Shown here: one piece after another, positions 16,500-25,715 of the stretch | Layout of the letters: each line of letters starts with the position of its first letter | Numbering within the stretch: the first letter of the stretch is position 1 | NCBI RefSeq assembly: GCF_025447595.1 | Contig: NZ_JAOEJU010000024.1 | Span: forward strand, 24,707 to 88,706 | Direction: 5' to 3' | DNA from: Pseudomonas koreensis | Lineage (GTDB): Bacteria; Pseudomonadota; Gammaproteobacteria; Pseudomonadales; Pseudomonadaceae | Length of the DNA stretch: 64,000 bases | Notes under the pieces: generated by a model | What the model was told of the DNA's origin: nothing | The model's database searches: none | The model's input: only the letters and a program-made list of their open reading frames with translations | Made by a program: the position numbers and the translations under genes

Positions 16500-16805
16500 A
16501 TGAAAACCATTCCCCATCGGCAAATCGCCGACCCCGTGGTCACGTGTTCGACCTGCGCCGCCTGCTGCTGTCAGCTTGAAGTACTGCTGATCACCGACAC
16601 CGGCGTGCCCGAGCGTTTTATCGATACCGACGATTGGGGTGGTGAGGTGATGCTGCGTCTGGACGACGGCTGGTGTGCGGCGCTGGATCGAGACACGATG
16701 ATGTGCACGATCTACGAGAAGCGTCCGCTGATCTGCCGCGAGTTCGAAATGGGCGCGCCGGAATGCATCGACGAACGCCAGGGAATTGCCACGGCGTATC
16801 GCTGA
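16500..16805 (+). CDS. YkgJ-family cysteine cluster protein
   Basis: 101 residues from MKTIPHRQIADPVVTC. Eight cysteines are arranged as CSTCAACC, then GWCAALD, CTIYEKRPLICREFEMG and PEC, the YkgJ/UPF0153 pattern thought to bind a metal or Fe-S centre. A longer in-frame start at 16392 would overlap the DUF2878 gene and lacks the family pattern, so it was not used. It lies 53 bases after DUF2878 in the same direction and may be co-transcribed. Function is not established. Confidence 0.88.
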   Translation: MKTIPHRQIADPVVTCSTCAACCCQLEVLLITDTGVPERFIDTDDWGGEVMLRLDDGWCAALDRDTMMCTIYEKRPLICREFEMGAPECIDERQGIATAYR

Positions 16806-16826
16806 CAATTCAGTCATCACAAACAA

Positions 16827-16918
16827 CTGTGGGAGCGAGCCTGCTCGCGATAGCGGATAACCAGTCAACACAAGTATTGAATGTTAAATCGCAATCGCGA
16901 GCAGGCTCGCTCCCACAC
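16827..16918. repeat. REP inverted pair
   Basis: GTGGGAGCGAGCCTGCTCGCGA and its complement flank about 45 AT-richer bases, between the YkgJ gene and pagL (converging genes). It is the same family as the element at 2175, with one GC variant in the core. Confidence 0.9.
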
Positions 16919-16936
16919 TTTTCACATGAAGCCGTT

Positions 16937-17455
16937 TTACAACGGCATCGTGTAATGCAGCGAGTAGCTTTCAACCCCGTCGTTGTTGCTGCTCAGGCCG
17001 GCGTTGGAATAGTGCGTCGCACGGATCCCGACTTCATGCCCGCCATTGAAGCGCAGACCGAAACCGAAACGGTCCTCGAACTGGAAGGCGCCACCGAGCT
17101 TGTTGTCTTCGTACTCGGTATTGGAGAACAGCGCGACGCCGATTCCCGCTTCGACGTACGGTTTCACCGACTGGCCGGCAAACTCGTAAACCAGGACCGG
17201 CGAGAACGACAGGCTGTTGTTGCTGGAGGTCTTGTCACCTTCCCAATAGGTGTAGGCGCCGCTCCAGTAGCCGGTCAGACGACCGACATCGCTTTGCAGC
17301 CAGCTTTTGTCCCAGTCGAAATTCATCCCCAGGCGATACGTCATCGTCGAATCACTGGTGGCCCCCACCCCGAACTCAACGCCAGCCGCTTGTGCGGTAA
17401 AACTGTGCCCCATCAGTGCGGCCGCAATCGCGGCCAAGCAGAATAGTCGCTTCAC
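16937..17455 (-). CDS. pagL: lipid A 3-O-deacylase PagL
   Basis: 172 residues with a signal peptide (MKRLFCLAAIAAALMGHSFTAQA, cleavage near 23). The remainder forms amphipathic strands ending in an aromatic/hydrophobic C-terminus, the outer-membrane barrel pattern. The catalytic triad spacing of P. aeruginosa PagL is conserved: His148, Ser150 and Glu162 in THYSNAGL...GVES. It removes the 3-linked hydroxyacyl chain from lipid A in the outer membrane. It is monocistronic. The flanking order (murI side) matches PA4661 in P. aeruginosa. Confidence 0.9.
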   Translation of the reverse strand: MKRLFCLAAIAAALMGHSFTAQAAGVEFGVGATSDSTMTYRLGMNFDWDKSWLQSDVGRLTGYWSGAYTYWEGDKTSSNNSLSFSPVLVYEFAGQSVKPYVEAGIGVALFSNTEYEDNKLGGAFQFEDRFGFGLRFNGGHEVGIRATHYSNAGLSSNNDGVESYSLHYTMPL

Positions 17456-17565
17456 TTGAAACTTCCTTTTCCGGAACGATCGTTTGGTTTTCTTGTTGCC
17501 TGACGCTATAGAAATCTGCGCTTAAAAAGAAGTTCAGCTTATTTTTAGGTTATTTCACAGTTTTT

Positions 17566-18357
17566 TTACAAACCGAAGCTTTGCACATCGCCAGGCGTCT
17601 GTCCCAGCATCGGCAGGATGTTTTTCAACGATCGCGGATCGGCACTGGTCCAGAATTGCACGGGACGATTCGAGCCGTGAGCCAACAGATTCCGCTCGGC
17701 CAGCAGGCGCTGAAGTTGCCGCGCCACAGCGGCGCCGGTGTCGATCAGACTGATGTCGTCAGGGAGCATCGTCTTGAGCATCGGCTTGAGAAACGGGTAA
17801 TGGGTGCATCCGAGAATGATCGTGTCGCAACCGGCTCCCAACAGGGGTTCGACGTAATGCTGAAGCAGCAGGCGCAATTGTGCGCTGTGCAGATCACCGC
17901 TTTCGATGAGTTCGACCAGCCCTGGACACGGTTGAGTAATCACTCGCACATCCGTGGCGAAGCGATCGAGCAAAGCGGCAAATTTGGCGCTCTGCAAAGT
18001 GCCGGTTGTGGCGAGTACTCCAACGACACCGCTGCGGGTCGCAGCGGCGGCCGGCTTGACCGCCGGTTCCATGCCGACAATCGGCCACTCTGGAAAGTCA
18101 CGGCGCAGATCGGCGACGCCGGCCACGGTCGCGGTGTTACAAGCGATCACCAGCGCCTTGGCACCCTGCTCGCGGAAAAAACCAGCCATAACGCTGCAAC
18201 GCTGGCGGATGAATTCCGGGGTTTTCTCGCCATAAGGAATGTGGCCGCAATCGCCGAGGTACAGCAGCGATTCATTCGGTAGCAGATGCTGGATTTCCGC
18301 CAGCACCGACAAACCGCCGACGCCGGAATCGAAGACGGCAATCGGCGCTTCACGCAT
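17566..18357 (-). CDS. murI: glutamate racemase
   Basis: 263 residues from MREAPIAVFDSGVGGLSVL. An in-frame extension to 18429 lies inside moeB and was rejected. The two catalytic cysteines are Cys73 (VIACNTATV) and Cys184 (ILGCTHYPF). The enzyme supplies D-glutamate for peptidoglycan. Its start overlaps the moeB stop by eight bases, making it the last gene of the hemA-prfA-prmC-moeB-murI operon. Confidence 0.95.
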   Translation of the reverse strand: MREAPIAVFDSGVGGLSVLAEIQHLLPNESLLYLGDCGHIPYGEKTPEFIRQRCSVMAGFFREQGAKALVIACNTATVAGVADLRRDFPEWPIVGMEPAVKPAAAATRSGVVGVLATTGTLQSAKFAALLDRFATDVRVITQPCPGLVELIESGDLHSAQLRLLLQHYVEPLLGAGCDTIILGCTHYPFLKPMLKTMLPDDISLIDTGAAVARQLQRLLAERNLLAHGSNRPVQFWTSADPRSLKNILPMLGQTPGDVQSFGL

Positions 18358-19105
18358 GCTGCGCACCACAGACGCTGCAACCGGGGTCGCGCTTGACTCG
18401 CAGCTCACGGAATCGTGAGCCCAATGCATCGATCAAAAGCAGACGCCCCACCAGTGGCTCGCCAAACCCCGCCAGCAACTTCAAGGCTTCCAGCGCTTGC
18501 AGGCTGCCGACCAGCCCCACCAGCGGCCCGACCACGCCGGCTTCGCTGCAAGTCAGTTCGGCTTCGCTGCCGTGACCGTACAGGCAGTGGTAGCACGGGC
18601 TCTCGGCGCGACGCGGGTCGAACACCGAAAGCTGTCCTTCAAGGCGGATCGCAGCGCCGCTGACCAAGGGCTTGCGCGCCGCCACGCACGCGGCGTTGAC
18701 CGCTTCGCGGGTGGAGAAATTGTCCGAGCAGTCGAGCACCAGATCCACCGCCGCCACGGCTGCGGCGAGGGAATCCTCGTCCAGCGCCTGACGATGGGGC
18801 ACCAGTTTGATTTCAGGATTGATCGCGCTCAGGCGCTTGAGCGCCGAGTCGACCTTGGTCATGCCGACGCTGTCGGTGTCGTGGATGATCTGACGTTGCA
18901 GATTGGTCAGGTCGACCGTGTCGAAATCCGCCAGATGCAATTCACCGACGCCCGCAGCCGCAAGATACAACGCCACCGGCGCACCGAGACCGCCGAGGCC
19001 GACGATCAATACCCGGCTGTCCTTGAGCTTCAGCTGGCCATCGATGTCGATGTGTTGCAGCAGGATCTGCCGACTGTAGCGCAACAATTCCTGATCATTC
19101 AGCAC
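18350..19105 (-). CDS. moeB: HesA/MoeB/ThiF-family adenylyltransferase
   Basis: 251 residues. The adenylation motif GLGGLGAPVALYLAAAGVG is at about 36-54, DFDTVDLTNLQRQ follows, and two CxxC zinc pairs are present (SPCYHC and GCSVC). MoeB activates the C-terminus of MoaD for molybdopterin synthesis; ThiF acts likewise on ThiS. The lack of a rhodanese domain fits MoeB/ThiF in bacteria. It overlaps prmC by seven bases and murI by eight, consistent with the conserved pseudomonad operon. The MoeB rather than ThiF assignment is by synteny. Confidence 0.92.
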   Translation of the reverse strand: MLNDQELLRYSRQILLQHIDIDGQLKLKDSRVLIVGLGGLGAPVALYLAAAGVGELHLADFDTVDLTNLQRQIIHDTDSVGMTKVDSALKRLSAINPEIKLVPHRQALDEDSLAAAVAAVDLVLDCSDNFSTREAVNAACVAARKPLVSGAAIRLEGQLSVFDPRRAESPCYHCLYGHGSEAELTCSEAGVVGPLVGLVGSLQALEALKLLAGFGEPLVGRLLLIDALGSRFRELRVKRDPGCSVCGAQHA

Positions 19106-19929
19106 GGCAGGCGCCCCAGGCTGATCCGTTGATGGCCGCCCAGATCGGTGCGGCTATGGACTTCTTCGAAACCTTGCGTCAGCAGCAGGTCGCGCACGGC
19201 TTCGGCTTGATCATAGCCGTGTTCGAGCATCAGCCAGCCACCAGCCTCCAGATGTGCCGGCGCCTGGGCGATGATCAGGCGCAGATCGTCGAGCCCGTCG
19301 ATGCCGGCCACCAAGGCGCTTTCCGGCTCGAAGCGCACATCGCCTTCCACCAGATGTGGATCGGCGGCGCGAATGTACGGCGGATTGCTGATGATCAGCT
19401 CGAAACGCTTGCCTTCGAGGGCGCTGAACCAGTGGCTGCTCAGCACCGTGGCATTGTTCAGGTGCAGGCGCTGGCGATTGCGCTCGGCCAGAGCCACGGC
19501 TTCCAGCACGCGATCCACGGCGGTGACCTTCCACGCCGGGCGCTCACTGGCCAGGGCCAGGGCAATCGCCCCGCTGCCGGTGCCCAGATCGAGAACTTTG
19601 GCCGGGGTCGCCGGCAACAATTCCAGTGCGGCTTCCACCAGCAGTTCGGTGTCCGGGCGCGGGATCAGCGTGTGCGGCGCGACTTCCAGATCCAGCTTCC
19701 AGAAACCCTGCTGGCCCAGAATGTAGGCGACCGGCTCGCCGCTGCGACGACGTTGCAGGTACTCGGCGAAGACCAGCGCGGCTTCGCTGGGCACGATGCG
19801 CTCGGGCCAGGTGTGGAGAAAACTGCGCGACTTGCCCAGCGCGGCGGCCAGAAGCAATTCGGCATCCAGACGCGCGGTGGGCGAGTCCGGCAGTTCAGCG
19901 GCGCGCAACAGGCTGGCGATGATGGTCAT
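19099..19929 (-). CDS. prmC: release-factor glutamine methyltransferase
   Basis: 276 residues. An N-terminal helical domain is followed by the SAM site VLDLGTGSGAIALALA (about 114-129) and the substrate-glutamine motif NPPYIR (about residue 183). It methylates the GGQ glutamine of release factors RF1 and RF2. It is placed immediately downstream of prfA (its start is adjacent to the prfA stop), so enzyme and substrate are co-expressed. Confidence 0.95.
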   Translation of the reverse strand: MTIIASLLRAAELPDSPTARLDAELLLAAALGKSRSFLHTWPERIVPSEAALVFAEYLQRRRSGEPVAYILGQQGFWKLDLEVAPHTLIPRPDTELLVEAALELLPATPAKVLDLGTGSGAIALALASERPAWKVTAVDRVLEAVALAERNRQRLHLNNATVLSSHWFSALEGKRFELIISNPPYIRAADPHLVEGDVRFEPESALVAGIDGLDDLRLIIAQAPAHLEAGGWLMLEHGYDQAEAVRDLLLTQGFEEVHSRTDLGGHQRISLGRLPC

Positions 19930-21012
19930 TTACTCACCTATCGCTGCGAGTTGGTCGGCCTGGTATTCGGCCAGCAACGGCTCGATCACCGCTTCGACGC
20001 CACCGGCGAGGATTTCGTCGAGGGAGTACAGGGTCAGGTTGACGCGGTGGTCGGTGACCCGGCCCTGGGCAAAGTTGTAGGTGCGGATGCGCTCGGAGCG
20101 GTCACCGGAACCCACCAGCAATTTACGTTCGCTGGCGATGGCGTTGGCCGCCGCAGCCGTCTGCTGGTCGTTGAGCTTGGCCGACAGCCAGGCCATCGCT
20201 CGGGCGCGGTTCTTGTGCTGGGAACGCTCTTCCTGGCACTCGACAACGGTGCCGGTCGGTATGTGCGTAATACGGATCGCCGAATCGGTGGTGTTGACGT
20301 GCTGACCACCGGCCCCGGAGGAACGGTAAGTGTCGACGCGCAAATCCGCCGGGTTGATCTCAATGGCTTCACGCTCGTCCGGCTCGGGCAATACCGCCAC
20401 GGTGCAGGCCGAAGTGTGGATACGGCCCTGGGATTCGGTGGCGGGTACACGCTGTACGCGGTGCGCGCCGGATTCAAATTTCAGCTTGCCGTAAACGTTG
20501 TCGCCTTCGATACGGGCGATGACTTCTTTATAGCCACCGTGTTCGCCTTCGTTTTCCGAGAGGATCTCCACCCGCCAGCCACGCCGTTCGGCGTAACGCG
20601 AATACATGCGGAACAGGTCGCCGGAGAAGATCGCCGCCTCGTCGCCACCGGTGCCGGCGCGGATTTCGAGAAAGACGTTGCGCCCGTCGTTGGGATCCTT
20701 GGGCAGCAGCATGCGCTGCAGGTCGGATTCCAGAGTGATCAGCAACTCCTTGGCTTCGCGGACTTCTTCCACGGCCATTTCACGCATGTCCGGGTCGCTG
20801 TCCTTGAGCAGCGCCTGCGCGCCTTCGAGATCGCTTTGTACGCCGAGCAGCTTTTTATAGCCTTGTACCACCGGCTCAAGTTCGGCGTATTCCTTGGAAT
20901 AGGCGCGGAACTTGGTCTGGTCGGAAATGACTTCGGCGTCGCCGAGCAACGCGGTCAGTTCCTCGAAACGGTCCTGGAGAATGTCCAGCTTATTGAGCAG
21001 TGACGCTTTCAT
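19930..21012 (-). CDS. prfA: peptide chain release factor 1
   Basis: 360 residues, standard RF1 length. The catalytic GGQ is in SSGAGGQHVNTTDSAIRITH, and the stop-codon recognition motif region (RVPATESQGRIHTS, with the PAT-type tripeptide of RF1) is present. It terminates translation at UAA and UAG. It overlaps hemA by four bases (ATGA), so translation is coupled. RF1 being intact matters for the SulP amber codon at 31483: nothing here suggests suppression of UAG. Confidence 0.96.
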   Translation of the reverse strand: MKASLLNKLDILQDRFEELTALLGDAEVISDQTKFRAYSKEYAELEPVVQGYKKLLGVQSDLEGAQALLKDSDPDMREMAVEEVREAKELLITLESDLQRMLLPKDPNDGRNVFLEIRAGTGGDEAAIFSGDLFRMYSRYAERRGWRVEILSENEGEHGGYKEVIARIEGDNVYGKLKFESGAHRVQRVPATESQGRIHTSACTVAVLPEPDEREAIEINPADLRVDTYRSSGAGGQHVNTTDSAIRITHIPTGTVVECQEERSQHKNRARAMAWLSAKLNDQQTAAAANAIASERKLLVGSGDRSERIRTYNFAQGRVTDHRVNLTLYSLDEILAGGVEAVIEPLLAEYQADQLAAIGE

Positions 21013-22295
21013 TGCGGTTTTTTATCCGAAAAGCTATCCGGTGAGCCCTCGAGGGCAAAGAGTTCCTGGGCCATGGCCAACGCATCAAGGCGGCCTTCGG
21101 CAGAAAGCTTTTTCAACTGCACGCTCGGGGCGTGCAGGAGTTTGTTGGTCAAGCCACGGGCCAGTTGCCCGAGCACGTCTTCGGCGTTGCCGCCGTTGGC
21201 CAGCAGGCGCAGGGCCTTTTGCAGTTCTTCGTCGCGCAGGCGTTCGCTTTGTTGACGATAGGCCTTGAGCACATCGACCGCCGCCAGTTCGCGCAGGCGC
21301 ACCATGAAATCGTCGGCGCCGACCGAAACCATCTCTTCGGCCGCTTGCGCTGCGCCCTGACGGCTCTTGAGGTTTTCGGCGACCACTTCGTGCAGATCGT
21401 CGACGCTATAGAGGTAAACGTCGTCGAGTTCGCCGACTTCTGGCTCGATGTCACGGGGAACGGCGATGTCGACCATGAAGATCGGCTTGTGCTTGCGCAG
21501 CTTCAGCGCGCTTTCCACCGCGCCTTTACCGAGGATCGGCAACTGACTGGCGGTAGAACTGATGACGATGTCGCTGCGCACCAGTTCGGCCGGAATGTCC
21601 GAAAGCAACACTGCGTGGGCACCGAACTGCTCGGCCAGCAGGCTGGCGCGCTCCAGCGTCCGGTTGGCGACCACGATGCGCTTGACCCCGAGCTCATGCA
21701 GATGGCGGGCGACCAGGGTGATGGTCTCGCCAGCGCCGATCAGCAAGGCCTGGCTGCGTTGCAGGTCGCTGAAAATCTGTTTGGCCAGGCTGACGGCGGC
21801 AAACGCCACAGACACCGGGTTTTCGCCGATGGCGGTGTCGGTACGCACTTGCTTGGCGGCATTGAAGGTCGCCTGGAACAGTCGCCCGAGCAGCGGCCCG
21901 ATGGTGCCGGCCTCGCGGGCCACGGCGTAGGCCGATTTCATCTGGCCGAGAATCTGCGGTTCGCCCAGCACGAGCGAGTCGAGCCCGGAGGCGACGCGCA
22001 TCATGTGACGAACTGCCGCATCATCTTCATGCACATAAGCACTCGCGCGCAGCTCATCGAGGCTTAAATGGTGATAGTCGGCCAGCCAGCGCAGCACGAT
22101 ATCGGCCGAAAGCTGATCCTGTTCTATATACAGCTCACTGCGATTGCAGGTGGAGAGGATCGCAGCTTCGCGGCTGTCGGTGAGTCGGCAGAGCTGCTGC
22201 AAGGCCTCCACCAGCTGCTCAGGGGTAAAGGCCACGCGCTCGCGGACGTCTACTGAAGCAGTCTTGTGGTTGATACCGAGTGCAAGGAAGGCCAT
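21009..22295 (-). CDS. hemA: glutamyl-tRNA reductase
   Basis: 428 residues. The opening MAFLALGINHKTASVDVRERVAF is typical, with catalytic Cys50 in LSTCNRSELY, the NADPH domain motif LLIGAGETITLVARHL (about residue 185) and a C-terminal dimerisation helix. It makes glutamate-1-semialdehyde, the first committed step of tetrapyrrole synthesis. It is the first gene of the hemA-prfA-prmC-moeB-murI operon and diverges from lbcA, 182 bases apart. Confidence 0.96.
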   Translation of the reverse strand: MAFLALGINHKTASVDVRERVAFTPEQLVEALQQLCRLTDSREAAILSTCNRSELYIEQDQLSADIVLRWLADYHHLSLDELRASAYVHEDDAAVRHMMRVASGLDSLVLGEPQILGQMKSAYAVAREAGTIGPLLGRLFQATFNAAKQVRTDTAIGENPVSVAFAAVSLAKQIFSDLQRSQALLIGAGETITLVARHLHELGVKRIVVANRTLERASLLAEQFGAHAVLLSDIPAELVRSDIVISSTASQLPILGKGAVESALKLRKHKPIFMVDIAVPRDIEPEVGELDDVYLYSVDDLHEVVAENLKSRQGAAQAAEEMVSVGADDFMVRLRELAAVDVLKAYRQQSERLRDEELQKALRLLANGGNAEDVLGQLARGLTNKLLHAPSVQLKKLSAEGRLDALAMAQELFALEGSPDSFSDKKPQ

Positions 22296-22389
22296 TCAAG
22301 GTCGCTGATGGTGACGTGAAGCCGGCAATTGTCCTACTTCGTCAGATTCAGAACAACTACCGCTGACTATTGTCCCAATTGTCGGCCCC

Positions 22390-22395
22390 TATAAT
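22390..22395 (+). promoter_or_regulatory. TATAAT -10 element upstream of lbcA
   Basis: A consensus TATAAT lies in the hemA-lbcA intergenic region, 83 bases before the lbcA start. No good -35 at the usual spacing is visible (TTGTCC is only 14 bases upstream), so the call is tentative. Nothing else is recognisable in this 182-base divergent region. Confidence 0.35.
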
Positions 22396-22477
22396 GGCCA
22401 CAATCGAGACTCGGTTATGTTTGGCCGAAGGCTTGTGTCATGATGATCCGACCGCAGGTTAGTCGTCCTTCTCCTAT

Positions 22478-24202
22478 ATGAATAGATCTTCCGCGTTGCT
22501 CCTCGCTTTTGTCTTCCTCAGCGGCTGCCAGGCCTTGGCCCCCGTTTCGCAGGACGGTGCCTCACCGGTCGAAGACACCACGCCAGCCCCTGAAAAGCCC
22601 AAGGTTTACAGCTCGTTCAGCGAAGAAACGGTGTTCAGCCTGCTGAGCGCCGAACTCGCCGGCCAGCGCAATCGTTTCGACATTGCTCTGGACAACTACG
22701 TGACCCAGGCCATCAACACCCAGGATCCGGGCGTTTCCGAGCGTGCCTTCCGTATCGCCGAGTACCTGGGCGCCGACCAGCCGGCCCTCGATACCGCGCT
22801 GATCTGGGCGAAAAACGCCCCGGAAGACCTCGAAGCGCAACGCGCCGCCGCCGTGCAACTGGCTCGCGCCGGGCGTTATGACGACTCGATGGTCTATATG
22901 GAGAAAGTCCTGCAGGGCAAGGGCGACACCCATTTCGACTTCCTCGCGCTGTCGGCCGCCGACACCGATCAGGAAACCCGCAACGGCTTGATGAAGAGTT
23001 TCGACCGCCTGTTGCAGCGTCATCCACACAACAATCAGCTGATTTTCGGCAAGGCGCTTCTGCTGCAACAGGACGGTGACACCCAAGGTGCGCTGACCCT
23101 GCTCGAAGACAATCCACCGGAAGACGGCGAGATCGCCCCGATTCTGCTGCGCGCACGCCTGCTGCAAGGCCTGAATCGCGGCGACGAAGCCTTGCCGCTG
23201 CTGCAAAAGAGCATCAAGAAGTATCCAGACGACAAGCGCCTGCGCCTGACCTACGCGCGGATGCTCGTAGAGCAGGACCGGATGGACGACGCCAAGGTCG
23301 AGTTCTCCACCCTGGTTCAGCAATACCCGGAAGACGACGAGCTGCGTTACTCCCTGGCGCTGGTCTGCCTGGAAGCCAAGGCCTGGGACGAGGCCAAGGG
23401 TTATCTGGAAGACCTGATCGCCCGGGAAAGCCACGTCGACTCGGCGCACCTGAACCTGGGGCGCATCGCCGAAGAACGTAACGACCCTCAAGGCGCGCTC
23501 ATCGAATACGCCCAGGTCGGCCCCGGCAATGACTATCTGCCAGCGCAACTGCGTCAGGCCGATATTCTGATGAACAACGGCAAGACCGCCGAAGCCCAGA
23601 GCAAACTGGCCGCCGAGCGTGATGAGCAGCCGGATTACGCGATCCAGCTGTACCTGATCGAAGCCGAAACCCTGTCCGCCAACAATCAGGGCGACAAGGC
23701 CTGGAAAGTCCTGCAACAAGCCTTGCAGCAGTACCCGGACGATCTGAACCTGCTTTACACCCGCGCAATGCAGGCGGAAAAACGCAATGACCTGGCGCAG
23801 ATGGAAAAAGACCTGCGCCTGATCATCAAACGCGACCCGGACAACGCCATGGCCCTCAACGCCCTCGGCTACACTCTGTCCGACCGCACCACCCGCTACG
23901 CTGAAGCCAAGGCACTGATCGAACAAGCGCACCAGATCAACCCGGAAGACCCGGCGGTTCTCGACAGCCTTGGCTGGGTAAACTTTCGCATGGGCAATCT
24001 GGATGACGCCGAGAAATACCTGCGTCAGGCCCTTGAGCGCTTCCCCGATCACGAAGTCGCCGCGCACCTGGGCGAAGTCCTCTGGGCCAAAGGAAATCAG
24101 CGCGAAGCGAAACAAATCTGGGGCAAGTTCCTCAAGGACCAGCCTGACAGCACCATCCTGCGCAGCACCATCAAGCGCCTGACCGGATCCGAGACTCTTT
24201 AA
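22478..24202 (+). CDS. lbcA: TPR outer-membrane lipoprotein LbcA
   Basis: 574 residues. A lipoprotein signal (MNRSSALLLAFVFLSGCQAL, lipobox LSGC at 14-17) is followed by a short linker and an almost continuous series of tetratricopeptide-like helical repeats, for example LGRIAEERNDPQGALIEYAQVG, LGYTLSDRTTRYAEAKALIEQA and LGWVNFRMGNLDDAEKYLRQAL near the C-terminus. The order hemA-lbcA-lolB-ispE matches PA4666-PA4669. PA4667 (LbcA) binds and activates the periplasmic protease CtpA, which degrades peptidoglycan cross-link hydrolases. By orthology this protein should do the same. Confidence 0.88.
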   Translation: MNRSSALLLAFVFLSGCQALAPVSQDGASPVEDTTPAPEKPKVYSSFSEETVFSLLSAELAGQRNRFDIALDNYVTQAINTQDPGVSERAFRIAEYLGADQPALDTALIWAKNAPEDLEAQRAAAVQLARAGRYDDSMVYMEKVLQGKGDTHFDFLALSAADTDQETRNGLMKSFDRLLQRHPHNNQLIFGKALLLQQDGDTQGALTLLEDNPPEDGEIAPILLRARLLQGLNRGDEALPLLQKSIKKYPDDKRLRLTYARMLVEQDRMDDAKVEFSTLVQQYPEDDELRYSLALVCLEAKAWDEAKGYLEDLIARESHVDSAHLNLGRIAEERNDPQGALIEYAQVGPGNDYLPAQLRQADILMNNGKTAEAQSKLAAERDEQPDYAIQLYLIEAETLSANNQGDKAWKVLQQALQQYPDDLNLLYTRAMQAEKRNDLAQMEKDLRLIIKRDPDNAMALNALGYTLSDRTTRYAEAKALIEQAHQINPEDPAVLDSLGWVNFRMGNLDDAEKYLRQALERFPDHEVAAHLGEVLWAKGNQREAKQIWGKFLKDQPDSTILRSTIKRLTGSETL

Positions 24203-24205
24203 CTC

Positions 24206-24823
24206 ATGTTTTTGCGCCACGTCATCGTTTTCAGCTTCATCGCCCTGCTCGCCGGTTGCGCGGGTTTCGGCGCCCGTGAGTCGGTCGAAGGCCACGGTAA
24301 TCCGGGCCAATGGCGCGAGCACAAACAGCAACTGACCGGCCTCGACGGCTGGCAGATCGACGGCAAGATCGGTATCCGCGCACCGAAAGACTCGGGCAGC
24401 GGCACGCTGTTCTGGCTGCAACGTCAGAATTATTACGACATCCGCCTGTCCGGCCCGTTGGGTCGAGGCGCGGCGCGACTGACCGGCCGTCCAGGCGCGG
24501 TGTCGCTGGAAGTAGCGAATCAGGGCCGCTATGAAGCGCCGACTCCGGAAGCACTGGTCGAAGAGCAGCTGGGCTGGAAATTGCCGGTCTCGCATCTGGC
24601 CTGGTGGGTCCGCGGTCTCCCGGCCCCCGACAGCAAAAGCCGTCTGACCCTGGACGGCAACAGCCGCCTGGCCAATCTGGATCAGGATGGCTGGCAAGTC
24701 GAATACCTCAGCTATGCCGAACAGAACGGTTACTGGCTGCCCGAGCGGATCAAGCTGCACGGCACCGATCTGGACGTGACGCTGGTCATCAAAACGTGGC
24801 AGCCGCGCAAGTTGGGGCAATAA
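24206..24823 (+). CDS. lolB: outer-membrane lipoprotein insertion protein LolB
   Basis: 205 residues, itself a lipoprotein (MFLRHVIVFSFIALLAGCAGF, lipobox LAGC). The LolB pattern includes WQIDGKIGIRAPKDSGSGTLFWLQRQNYYDIRLSGPLG and the strand-rich C-terminal half ending WQPRKLG. It receives lipoproteins from LolA and inserts them in the outer membrane. It starts three bases after the lbcA stop and ends three bases before ispE, so the three form one operon. Confidence 0.94.
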   Translation: MFLRHVIVFSFIALLAGCAGFGARESVEGHGNPGQWREHKQQLTGLDGWQIDGKIGIRAPKDSGSGTLFWLQRQNYYDIRLSGPLGRGAARLTGRPGAVSLEVANQGRYEAPTPEALVEEQLGWKLPVSHLAWWVRGLPAPDSKSRLTLDGNSRLANLDQDGWQVEYLSYAEQNGYWLPERIKLHGTDLDVTLVIKTWQPRKLGQ

Positions 24824-24826
24824 CGC

Positions 24827-25678
24827 ATGACCGCTCCACGCCTGAAGCTGCCTTCTCCGGCCAAACTCAATCTGATGCTGCACATTCTCGGTCGCCGTGA
24901 AGACGGCTATCACGAGTTGCAGACACTTTTTCAGTTCCTCGACTACGGCGACGAAATCACCTTCGCTGTGCGGGACGACGGCGTGATTCGCCTGCACACC
25001 GAATTCGACGGCGTGCCCCACGACAGCAACCTGATCGTGCGTGCGGCGAAAAAACTGCAAGAGCAATCCGGTTGCGCCCTTGGCATCGACATCTGGATCG
25101 ACAAGATCCTGCCGATGGGCGGCGGCATCGGTGGCGGCAGTTCGAACGCGGCCACCACCCTGCTCGGCCTCAATCATTTGTGGCAACTGGGCTGGAATGA
25201 AGACCGGCTGGCGGCACTGGGTCTGACGCTGGGCGCCGACGTGCCAGTGTTCGTGCGTGGCCATGCGGCTTTCGCCGAAGGTGTCGGCGAGAAACTGACC
25301 CCGGTCGAGCCCGCCGAACCGTGGTATGTCGTGCTCGTTCCGCAAGTCTCTGTTAGTACGGCAGAAATTTTTTCAGATCCATTGTTGACACGTAACACGC
25401 CGCCCATTAAAGTGCGCCCCGTTCCCGAGGGAAACAGTCGAAATGACTGCTTGCCGGTGGTGTCGAGGCGTTATCCAGAAGTACGTAACGCATTGAATTT
25501 GTTAGGTAATTTTACCGAAGCAAAACTCACCGGAACTGGAAGTTGTGTGTTTGGGGGCTTCCCAAGCAAAGCTGAAGCTGATAAAGTCTCGGCCCTTCTG
25601 ACAGAGACCCTTACAGGGTTTGTAGCAAAGGGAAGCAACATTTCGATGTTGCATCGCAAGCTGCAAAGTCTGCTCTAA
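24827..25678 (+). CDS. ispE: 4-diphosphocytidyl-2-C-methyl-D-erythritol kinase
   Basis: 283 residues, GHMP kinase. LPSPAKLNLMLHILGRREDGYHEL at the N-terminus and the ATP loop PMGGGIGGGSSNAATTL (about 95-111) are diagnostic; the C-terminal GTGSCVFGGF is the third GHMP motif. It phosphorylates CDP-methylerythritol in the non-mevalonate isoprenoid pathway. The last third (from about 25350) is visibly less GC-rich than the rest and contains a promoter-like sequence for the downstream tRNA-Gln. Confidence 0.95.
   Translation: MTAPRLKLPSPAKLNLMLHILGRREDGYHELQTLFQFLDYGDEITFAVRDDGVIRLHTEFDGVPHDSNLIVRAAKKLQEQSGCALGIDIWIDKILPMGGGIGGGSSNAATTLLGLNHLWQLGWNEDRLAALGLTLGADVPVFVRGHAAFAEGVGEKLTPVEPAEPWYVVLVPQVSVSTAEIFSDPLLTRNTPPIKVRPVPEGNSRNDCLPVVSRRYPEVRNALNLLGNFTEAKLTGTGSCVFGGFPSKAEADKVSALLTETLTGFVAKGSNISMLHRKLQSLL
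25385..25413 (+). promoter_or_regulatory. candidate promoter inside ispE for tRNA-Gln and prs
   Basis: TTGACA (25385-25390), a 17-base spacer, TAAAGT (25408-25413), then a GC-rich discriminator (GCGCCCC) of the kind found at stable-RNA promoters. It is inside the ispE coding region, about 300 bases upstream of the tRNA-Gln gene. Function is inferred from consensus match only. Confidence 0.4.
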
Positions 25679-25715
25679 AGGAACCAAGTGCCCGGCACTT
25701 GCAAGCAACAGATAC

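Noticed and set aside
22562..25345. A 927-codon open frame on the minus strand opposite lbcA, lolB and ispE
   Set aside because: It mirrors three well-recognised plus-strand genes in high-GC DNA, crosses their boundaries and has a low-complexity, family-less translation.
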